This document shows positions 48,101 to 60,100 of a stretch of 64,000 nt of DNA, piece after piece; within the stretch, counting starts at the first letter, position 1; each line of letters begins with the position of its first letter. This DNA is from Panorpa germanica. Lineage: Eukaryota; Arthropoda; Insecta; Mecoptera; Panorpidae. The notes beneath the pieces are model-generated. The model was not told the DNA's origin. It did no database searches and worked only from the letters and a program-made list of their open reading frames with translations. The position numbers and the translations under genes are program-made. The stretch lies in assembly GCA_963678705.1 (NCBI GenBank), contig OY783223.1, positions 3,782,001 through 3,846,000 on the forward strand, read 5' to 3'.

Positions 48101-51100
48101 AATATAACGCTGTTCCGGTTATCAGTGACCGTGATAAATGCTTTCGTTTTGCATTTTGTTTTCTCTTTAATTTTTGATAGTTATTTTTATGTTCGATTTT
48201 AAAATGACCGTTGTCGTCTTCCTTAAGTGTAGCAAAATCACTTTTGACGCGGGTCAAAAGACCGACAACAGTCCAAACTTCTTCCAACGTTGCTTGCCGT
48301 CGGCTTTATATTGAAAATATTAATATATTAAAAAATAAATTTATTAATAATTAAAATCAAATCGAATGGTGTAGAATTTATTTCTTGATAATGGATACTA
48401 ATCTGAATTATAAATAGATGCAAGAATGATAGCTCTGATTCAAAGACAGTTTAGAAAAATTCCCACGATACATAAATACACGATAAAATTTAGAAGGAAA
48501 TACTTATATCACAAAATATTTATTTTGATACAGTTTTGCACTGTTTTTAGGATGTCTTACCTCAATTGCTTCTTTAATTACTTCTCCGCATTCCTTGCTA
48601 ACGGCGATAACATGATTGTACCAGATATCTAATTGAGATGCCATTTTTGCTTCTGTAATTAAAAGAAATCATAATTAAAAATATATTTGTTTACAATTAA
48701 ATTACTCCCTAAAGTTAAAGAGTAAACAGAGAACTTTTTTAAATTCAAATACAAAATATTTTAGAAAATACAGTCATAAATATGAAAAGTATGTAAGCTA
48801 TAAAATAAACTTTAAAAATACAATTTAATTTTGCTAAATATTTTTTTTAATTTTTATTACTTCTATTTTGCCAACATTGTTTAATATTTAATTACTAAAA
48901 TTTTGTTCAAAATGTAAAAACAAATTATAAAATTTTAAAGTATTTACCTTTGTATTTTAAAATTTCACACACAAATTTAAAATAATATAAAAAATATTTA
49001 TAATTATTCAAACAGTGAATTTCTTTTCTTTAACTAAGCGCAGATGCTAGTTGTTGCTCTTCAGCGAGATAAACGACGACTGATAACATTTGGGGATGTT
49101 ACAAGTTTATATATAGTCAAATTGTACATCCAAAAAAATTCCGTGAAATAAATTTTCTATCTCACTCTAACAAATGTATTGTATTATATTAAACTACTAC
49201 TGACCTTGTTGCACTTGTTATTATATTATGTCAATATAAATATAAATTTAAATGAATATATTTGGAAAATTTCGAAAATTATTTACAATATTAGTTTGTA
49301 TATTAATTGTTGAACGTATTTTTATATTAAGTATATTAGAAAATAGTTTCATTTTGCTAATAATTAATTTATATTGCTTTTATTATATTTTCTGTTATAT
49401 GTAATAATCGTTTTTAATTATGCCATGACAGTATTTATGGATTACTTGCTTTTTAAATTCATAATCATATTAATTGGCATAGAATTTCGATAAATACAGC
49501 CCGTTTTTTTAAGGGCATAAAAAACGTCACATATTTATGCTAATTTCTTTAAAAATATATCAACTTTTTTTTTTAAACAGAGTGTTGCACTTTTCCGTGC
49601 AGTTTTTGGACTTCCGGCACAGTGTGTATTCTATTTTCCATTGAAGAAAATAATTCTGCTGTTTAGATTTTATCGTGTAAAAAGTGTTGCCCTGAAACAG
49701 TGTAATATGGCATATAATTGAGCATTTTGTAGATTTGTTTATTATATTTGTTTATATATATATAATGCATTTTTGTGTTCTTTTTATTGCCGAAAAAAAT
49801 GTAAAACTGTTAAATATAGTGCAACACTGAACGGTGTTACACTGAGAGTGTGAAATTAAATTATAAAACGTAAACGCTATTTGTTTGTGTATGCCAAATT
49901 ATTTAATAAATTTAATTTTTTATTTATTTTTCATATAATTATTTGTATTCGTTCGTTAATCCGTCATATTCGGGACTATGGCCGGATTATCGAACGTCGA
50001 ATGTAGTTTTGACAGAAAGTTATGTTTACCGAAACCGAAAAAATATTTCGTCATTCTAGCAAGTGCAGGGTTTAAAGAAAAAGAAAGAGCACAAAATTTA
50101 ATTAGTATTGAATATATATTTTGATGAATATCACACTTTTACCGATTTTAATTCACTCTATAACTGCTCTATGCTAAGAAAGAATAAAAGACAACTCAAT
50201 CGGTGCCGGATTATAGAATATGAACAGCCATAGAATACCGGATTAGTGAGAACTTCATGTACATTGGTAATAAATTTCTAATCCATTAAAACCTTCTCAA
50301 AACTCAATTATTAGCGATGTTATGTAGGGAGAAACGAATATTATTAATAAAGTGGCCACTCTTGTGCATCTTTATTACAGTAATATTATTTCACCTCAAG
50401 CTGAAAATTGCAAGTAAGAATAAGGAGACAACTTTACATGATATGTGCTAAAATGAGACAAAGTTTTATCGATAATTTTGATTATTTCACAAAAAATGTA
50501 TTTTAAACTTAATAATTGAGAAAAAATGAATCTTTTGAACTTTGTTACGATACGAATTTGTTAAAATTGCAACATTGTTTCTATTTATATTGTACTTCAA
50601 AAATAAATTTTAGATTAATAAATAAATAATGTGAAATAAGATACATATAAGATATAAGATGTTTAAAGTTTTTGTAATGTCGGAGTAATATATTGCATGA
50701 GTTTATAATTAAATTTAGATATAATCAAATAAACTAGGTAATCTAGCCCACATAGTACTAGGCCCCGGTGTTAACGCTTCAATACTCTCAGCATTTATAT
50801 CATTTACTAATATTTAAAATATAAATGACTTTGTCACAATTTATATGAATTTAGTTTTATTCGAGCAAATTTAAAGCATGTTTCCAAATAAAATTATTCT
50901 AGTGTAACCCGGCAAACACAATTACGTATATTTAAGGTTTATCTAACATAACTAAAGTAATCTGTTACGTTAACAATTTTACCTAATATACAACGTTGAA
51001 GATTAGAAAATCTTAAGAAACCGTTTTTCAGAATTAAAGGTTTTAAAATAAAAACCTTTTGGATTAAATAGTTTTGCGATTTGCAAGAAGGGTATGCCAA

Positions 51101-54100
51101 TAATGGGACATTCGTTAAAGATTGTCGTGAAATAAAATTTAAAAACCCATTAAATTAAATTAAAATTAATCGTAAAATTTTCGCAAACGTCAGCGCAACT
51201 AGAAATTTTATACACATATTTCAATATTATTTAAAATAAATTTGAATTTAATATTGAAGGGAAAATTCCATGGAATAAACCAGGAATCATTCCATCTTTT
51301 TTTAACTAAAGTAGAAATGTATTCATCTCACTCTTACCCATTTACCCTATGGTTTTTTTTCTAAAATGCATTCAAATTTACTTTTTTAAGTATCCAGTAC
51401 TTTTCCTACAGGTTCTTTACAAGTTTTATGTAATAGGCTTGGTTCACTGGTTTTGTTTAACAATATTTTTTATGTATTTTATCAAACTTGTAAATACTGT
51501 AAGTATTTGTTAACAATATTCTATGCATTCTTAAGCCCGACTTAGTTTTAGTGTTAATTTAAGGTATTAACCTAAAATGCATCTTTTGAAATAAAAAAAA
51601 AATAAATAAAATTATTTATATTGAATACAATATTTTATATTAAATAAAGATAGTAATTATTACAAAACAATGTATATTACTGACGCATGATAAGGTTAAA
51701 ATCTTAAATTAAAACAAAAAAATTAAGTGGGAATGGAGCCTCATTCTTTTACTATTTAAAATAAAATTAACTTATTTTAAAATATAATTTTTTATCTATA
51801 CTGGTAAAATTTCACGTAATATTTTATTTTACCTTAATCATTTTATTTTATGATTTTCAAGACAATTTATAATTCTTTAAGTCTTAAGGGTTTAAAATCA
51901 AAATAAGGAAGTTTTAACGTTACCCGCTAAATACAATTACGTGTATTTGAAATTTAAATATATTAAATATTACTAGGTTTTGTCTAAGTAAGGTAATGCT
52001 ATCTGTATCTATACAATGGGCTTGTGTCCTATGTCTTAATTTCTATAAAAGTGTACTATATATTGATAAAGTGGGTTACTAGAACCTCAAATGTCCAATT
52101 ATTTTTTAATAACTCCTTATATGTTAAGAGATATTAACAATTAAAAAAGTCATTTTTTCCCTTTAATTATTAAAGGGATTCAACGTTGTACACATTCCAA
52201 GTGCATGTGACCTCACAATCCTTGTGTAAGGCTACCAACCTTACAGCTCATAAATCTCTGCTATATGTATTTATATATCAAAATATCAAATATTATTTAC
52301 AGCTATTTCAAGGAACAATCTAATTTCAATATTATTAAATACGTTAAATAAAATAAAAACTTATTATTCTTTGATATGACTTGTTTATTTGACTACCAAC
52401 AGCTACAGAACATTACCACAGCGCTGACCTACTCAACAAATAACTGACGTTAAAATGCATTTCTCTTTATTCTTCCAAAAATTGTAAACGTATCTTTAAA
52501 TAACCGCGCTTCAACATTTTGGAAGCATAGGCATGGAAAGTTTTGAGTTAGAACTCTCACTCTAACTATTGTGGTTCTTGGTTTTCTTGCCCTTCACCTA
52601 TTTCTAAATTAATTGTCCATCAATTGTACCGAGAGGTCATTATCAGGGTCAACAAATTTAAAGTACAACAACTAGTGAAAAGTTAGAAGTCAACTGTTCA
52701 ATCATTAAATCATTTGGAAATCATAGAGGTTTCAGAAATTATATAACTGTTATTTAAATAATTTATTGTACATCGTTCGAGTTTGGTAAAATCAGCAAAA
52801 GTGCATTGGATACAAAAGAATTACGTTTATTGTCCTTAAATGTAGATATAACTAAAAAAAAATTCACATATTATGCCTGTGATAATAGCAGTTTAAAGGG
52901 ACACAAAAGTTAAAGAAACAACAATGACGTCATATTTCTTGTTGAGTATTGTATAACGTAGTATCGTGCTGGCGGTAACTCACGTTTAAAACAAGTTGTG
53001 CCGTATAAATCCACGGTACAATGAATGAAAAAATATTGTTTTATAATCTAAAATATAAAATTACTATTGAATCTTAAAATTTTTATACAGCTCTTATAAC
53101 CTCTTTTAAGCATAAATCACTGCCAAACTCTCGTAATTTTAACTATACCTGCAAATAAATAACTTGATATATAGTGAGTATTTTGGCACAGTGATATATA
53201 CTAATAATTATATAATTTTATAGATTACGTTTTACGTAAACAATCTTACCTAAATATAACGTTTTGTTACTTTGTTTAGACGGCATTAATGTCTACTGTC
53301 AGAGGTTCGGACATCGGTTGAAAATTATGTGATCACTACACCATAAAAACTGCCAACATAGTAAGAAGTCGTCAGTAATAGGACACAGCATTGAAAATAA
53401 GCCGACGTTATATAAATTAAATTAAGAAGAATTAGTCGTTTTGTTTATTGCTATTGAAATAATAAAACAACCTTTTGTGGATTGATAAAATTATAAAAAA
53501 TTAAATTTTAACTAAGTGTTAAGTATCATTCCCATTCACTGCTTTAATTTAATTTTGTATTTAATTTAAATTGTTTAGCATATGGCAATACGCGTAGTCA
53601 TTCACAGTACCATTTTTAATTTAATTTATTTTATAAGTTTTCTTAGTTTTTTTTAGAACCTTACAAGGTCCAATGTTTTAAATTAAAAATATTAAATTAA
53701 GAAAAACTATATTATATTTTAACCTCCAAAATGTGACAATCTGTCAAAATGCAGTAGGATTTATTTTTAAAAGAAGTTTAATGTCAGTTTTTGAAGAGAA
53801 AACAATTTCTATTACGAATTTTGTCGAACTGTCTAAATTTATATTACTAACGATGCATACGCACCAACTAAATTAACTAAACTTAAATTCAAACACAAAT
53901 GTGAAAAGGAATGCTTAAAAGAAAACCTGAAATCTAGATTACAATATTAAATAAAAACAGTAAATTAAATATCAAAACAGTGAGTGAGTGGTAATGAAGC
54001 TTTATTAGTTTTTAAAGTAAGTAATAAATAACTTCATCAATTTTTTAAATTTAAAAATCAATGTTTTTATCAAATTACAAAATATAGAATTGAAACAGGC

Positions 54101-57100
54101 TATAACCTAATTTAATTTTTAAATATTCATTTAATGCAAAAACTATACACTTGGTTATTTCTCATAGTATAGTTGTCTGTTTCTACAACACCCTGTTGTT
54201 TTTGAATTTATATTTTAAAATATTCCACTTTAAGAAGGGGCGGTAATATTCATTCAAAGATCAACCATAGTCAAAATCTTCCGTTCTTAGTTTCCAAGCC
54301 AAGCCGCCAAGTCCATCTACGCGACTAGCTCTGGTCCGCTCTAGTCTATTAGATGTCAAATTATTGGAAGCACTTGTAAATAGCCTAAAGTTTATTATTT
54401 AATAACAAATAACAAAAGTGTTCATCAAATTTGCATACCATTATTATCAATTGTGTTATTTATTTATTTATTTGTTGTTTGTGATGGTAATTTTAATTAA
54501 TGGTTTTTCTATCCTAAATTACCTGTCAAATTTTGACTCGATTTATTTAATTTGATGCTTCAATTTTTGAAAATGTCACTAGTTTACTGTATTTTTAACT
54601 AGTTGATTAAAAATTCAAATAATTTGTTATTTACAAGGGTAAATCAGCTGTTTGTGTTGATAACAAATGTTATCTGTCCTGTAAACGATTTTACTAAATA
54701 TTATAAGTCTTGTGACTAAATTTACTGCTTTTTGAAAAATAAATCTAATTTATTCATTAACATAAAACATCAGAAGTCTTTTTTAAGAATGAAATGGTTT
54801 TTATTATTTTTTTTTTACAAATGTGTTCATAATGGGCTTGTGTCCTCATTTTTTAGTTTTCGATTTTTCAATTGTTGATTGAAATTGATGTTAATAAATG
54901 TGTATTGGCGTGTCTATTTTATTAAATATCTAAATATCGACGGAGATATAGCAATTAAAAGTTTGAATTGTAGTTTTAGCGCTGGAAATGGTCGGCCATA
55001 GTTTTATGACGTGAAATGCATTTTAACGTCAGTTATTTGTTGAGTAGGTCAGTGCTGTGGTAATGTTCTATAGCTGTTGGTAGTCAAATAATCAAGTCAA
55101 GTCAAAGAATAATAGGTTTTTATTTTATTTAACCCTGCTAAGGCAGACATAATATTGAAATTTGATTGTTCCTTGAAATAGCTGTAAATAATATTTGATA
55201 TTTTGATATATAAATACATATAGCAGAGATTTATGAACTGTAAAGTTGGTAACCTTACACAAGGATTGTGATGTCATATGCACTTGGAATGTGTACAACG
55301 TTAATCCCTTTGATAATTAAAGGGACAAAATGACTTTTTTAATTGTTAATATCTCTTAACATATAAGGAGTTATTACAAAATAATTGAACGTTTGAGGTT
55401 CTAGTAACCCACTTTATCAATATGTAGTACACTTTTATAGAAATTAAGACATAGGACACAAGCCCATTCTGAAACAGCATTTTCATATCCAATATAACAA
55501 TTAATAAATATACATATTCTCAACATTGCACTTGTAATTTTTGTCTATGATAATGATAATAATAGTATTTTGTTATCAACATTAATGATTTTCTTGTAGT
55601 TAAATATTTTTATCACGACCTTGAACATACATTAAATATAAATATCAACACGAGCAATTTTGCAAAACATTACAAGATAAATGTACTAATTAGTAAATAA
55701 ATAATAATGTTATCATCATTTTTTGTGGAGAAAATTTATACATTAATAATTTTAACGATGCATGGGGCAGTAGGGAATTTGTTGGTATTAAGTTTATTTA
55801 CCTGTTTCAAATATACATAAAACAAGTTCAAATTAAAATAATTTTTTCAACGGAAGTAAATATATATTTAATCATTTCAATGGGCTTGTGTCCTTATTTT
55901 TTAGTGGTCGATTTTTCAATTGTTGATTGAAATCGAATATGTATATATGAATATGTATAAAATTGAATATGTATTTTATTAAATATCTAAATGTTGACGG
56001 AGATATAGCAATTACAAATTTGAATTGTAGTTTTAGCACTAGAGATAGTGGGTCATTTGTATGACGTGAAATGCATTTTAACGTCAGTTATTTGTTGATT
56101 AGGTCAGCGCTGTGGTAATATTTTGTAGATAAATAAGTCAAGTCAAAGAATAATAAGTTTTTATTTTATTTAACTGTGTTACGGCAGACATAATATTGAA
56201 ATTTTATTGTTCCTTGAAATAGCTGTAAATAATATTTGATATTTTGATATATAAATACACAAGGATTGTGATGTCACATGCACTTGGAATGTAGTACAAC
56301 GTTGAATCCCTTTAATAATTAAAGAGACAAAATGACTTTTTTAATTGTTAATATCTCCTAACATATAAGGAGTTATTAAAAAATAATTGAACATTTGAGG
56401 TTCTAGTAACCCACTTTATCAATATATAGTACACTTTTATAGAAATTAAGACATAGGACACAAGCCTATTATATTAGGCTGCTGCATGTTTTGGTTTGAT
56501 TCTCGGATTAGAGCTAAGCCTGAATAGGATTAAATAATACTGTGACAACATAAGTGACTTAGCATGAGAAATAGGTGGACGTTAAAGAAATTAAATTAAG
56601 AAAATATAATAATTATTATTATTTAGTGTGTAAAATAAAAACAAATTATGATTTGCATTAGAAGTTCATTGCCTCCTTATCGAGTCCATAGTATAGTAGT
56701 ATATAAAGCTGGCGCATTATGAATGATATTTTTAGATGCAACCTTGAACCTGATCATGTATAAAATGCATGGTTTTGACGTATTTTGTTGATTCTCTTAG
56801 ACACGGAACAACAGCTACCGGAAATTAAACCAAATGTGTTGACACAGGCATTTATAATGTTTAGATATGATATCTATAGACGCAGGCGCTTCATATCTGA
56901 ATTATATATTAGGGTTATCATATCGTAATTATAGTACAATCATTGGAGATGAAAAACTCCATAAAAACCAAACGAAATATATATTGTTTTTTATATTTAG
57001 GCAGCTCAAACGTTACGAATAAATGATAACATAAATCTGACAGACAAAAGTATGGATCGATATCTAACTCGTAATTTTAATAAAGCAGTCCAGAAATACA

Positions 57101-60100
57101 CTTTATTACTACAGGCAAGTTATCATCGTGATCAGGTTTAGTACGTCTGATTAGAATTACATGCAATATACGTTTTGTATGATTTAATACCGTCTATATT
57201 TATTTTGTACCAAAACTGAAATAAACACACTGGCATATATGCAAAGTCCATTAGTTCACGTGGAAATCACGTGTGTACTAACATGTTTACTATTTATTTT
57301 GCGGTAAATAACCTAACCTAAAAAGTATTATAAACTGTTATTTTACAAGTATACAAAAATTTGTATTAAATGTATATTCTTATTATTTAAATATGTTTTA
57401 TTTCATGTTTATTTGATTGTTACAGGGTCCAGGGCCAGGTCCCGGCCAAGGTCCTGCCGGTCCAGGACCAGCAGGTCCACCTCTAGGGCCTCCAAATGGA
57501 CCTGGAGGACCTATTGGTCCGCCAGGTGGTCAACAACCCGGTCAAGAAAATCTGAATGCTCTCCAAAGAGCTATAGATTCAATGGAAGAGAAAGGATTAC
57601 AAGAGGATCCCCGTTATTCACAGCTTCTAGCTCTCAGGGCACGGTCTGGACCACAAGAGAAGAATCATAGTTTCAGCAACAATCAACTCCAACAACTTCG
57701 GTAATTTTTATATTTCTTTACGTAATATATATATCGTATGACGATAGTTAGAAATATAATGTATACGTATATTTCAGCACTCAAATAATGGCTTATCGCT
57801 TGTTGGCTCGAAATCAACCCTTAAATCAGCAGTTGGTGATGGCAGTTCAAGGTAAAAGACAAGAAGGAGGCCCTCCTCAGTGTCCTACACCCCCTTCAAG
57901 TCCATTCCAACCGCACCCACAACAGCCACCAACAACACAGAATAATCAACCGATTAAAAATGGTTCTGGTGGACCAGGAGGGCCCGATAACATGAGACCC
58001 CCAGGTGGACAACCGCCGACACAAAGTCCAATGACCGGGCAAATGGCGCCCGCTACAGGACCTACGCCTCCGTTAGCAAATCAACCACCACCTAACCAAC
58101 AACCCGCTAGACCCAATTCTCAAGGTCCTCCTATTCCGCCGCAAATGGGGATTCCACCAATTTCGCAAGGTCAACCGCGAGGTGGAGTCCCACCTGGCAA
58201 TGTACACGCCAATGTTCCAAACCCACCACCGCCTAAACAGAATCGGTTCACTACGCTAGCTAAACCTGTAGGCCTGGATCCGATCATACTATTACAGGAA
58301 CGTGAGAATCGTGTCGCAGCTAGAATCGCGCACAGGATCGAAGTGCTCAGCAATTTACCAACGACAATGTCTGAAGATTTGAGGCTGCAAGCTCAAATTG
58401 AGTTGAGAGGGCTTAGAGTGATAAATTTCCAACGGCAACTAAGGAGTGAAGTAAATCAATGTACTCGGCGTGATACCACACTAGAAACAGCTGTAAATGT
58501 TAAATCGTATAAACGTACAAAGAGGCAAGGTCTGCGAGAAGCAAGAGCAACTGAAAAATTGGAGAAACAACAAAAATTGGAAGCAGAAAGAAAGCGACGA
58601 CAGAAGCATCAAGAGTTCTTGTCCTGTGTGCTTCAGCATGGTAAGGACTTCAAAGAATTCCATAGGAATAACGTTGCGAGGGCATCGAGACTTAACAAGG
58701 CAATTATGAATCACCACGCCAATGCAGAACGAGAACAAAAGAAAGAACAAGAACGTATCGAGAAGGAACGTATGCGCCGTTTAATGGCAGAGGATGAAGA
58801 GGGGTATCGTAAACTTATTGATCAAAAGAAAGATAAAAGACTGGCGTTCCTTTTGTCACAGACTGACGAATACATTGCTAATTTAACTGAAATGGTCAAG
58901 CAACACAAAATAGAACAGAAGAGAAAGCAAGTTGAGGAACAAAAACGCAAAAAGAAGAAGCGTAGGATGCTAGATGGAGAAACGGAAGAAGGTGCCAAAT
59001 CGTCTGATACAAGAGTTAGTGTTATTGAGATAAGTACAGGAAAAACTTTAACCAAAGAAGAAGCACCGATGTTAAGCCAGTTGCAAGCATGGCTCGAAGC
59101 TCATCCTGGGTGGGAGATTATGGAGTCAGATTCTGAAGAAGATAGCAATGATGAAATGGATGAAGGTGATTCAGCTGAAAAAGATGATTCATTAAAAACA
59201 GATGAAGAAAAAGCTAGGGCTGCTATCAAAAAAGCTAAGGTTGAAGACGATGAGTACAAAACTGAAGAACAGACTTATTACAGCATCGCCCATACGGTTC
59301 ATGAGATTGTTACGGATCAAGCTAATATCATGGTTAATGGCAAACTGAAGGAATACCAAATTAAGGGTCTTGAGTGGTTGGTTTCTCTCTTTAACAATAA
59401 CTTGAACGGTATTCTAGCTGATGAGATGGGTTTGGGAAAAACGATCCAAACAATTGCATTGGTTACGTATTTAATGGAGAGAAAGAAAGTCAACGGCCCA
59501 TTTTTAGTTATTGTACCATTATCAACTTTATCTAATTGGGTGTTGGAATTCGAGAAATGGGCCCCCAGTGTTGTTGTCGTTTCTTACAAAGGCTCTCCGG
59601 CCGGCAGAAGAACGATTCAAAGTCAAATGAGGGCTACCAAATTTAATGTACTGCTAACAACCTATGAATATGTCATTAAGGATAAAGGAGTTCTGGCTAA
59701 ATTGCCGTGGAAGTATATGATTATCGATGAGGGACATCGTATGAAGAATCATCATTGCAAATTGACGCAAGTTTTGAACACTCACTATCTAGCGCCACAT
59801 AGGCTACTGCTGACTGGTACACCTCTTCAAAATAAATTACCGGAGCTGTGGGCACTTCTCAATTTCTTATTACCTTCTATTTTCAAAAGCTGTTCCACTT
59901 TTGAGCAGTGGTTCAATGCGCCCTTCGCTACCACAGGGGAAAAGGTATGTTTCCACATTTGAATTTCTTTACTTATTCAATAGCGTTGTACATTTTCTAA
60001 CAATTGTTTATTTACAGGTTGAGCTGAACGAAGAAGAAACCATTCTTATTATTCGTCGTCTCCACAAAGTACTTCGTCCATTCTTGTTGCGTCGTTTGAA

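Noticed and set aside
57003-57110. Possible extra brm exon after TTTATATTTAG
   Set aside because: The translation (QLKRYE then a stop) does not resemble Brm, and brm exons 30407-30817 and 57426-57700 already join in phase.
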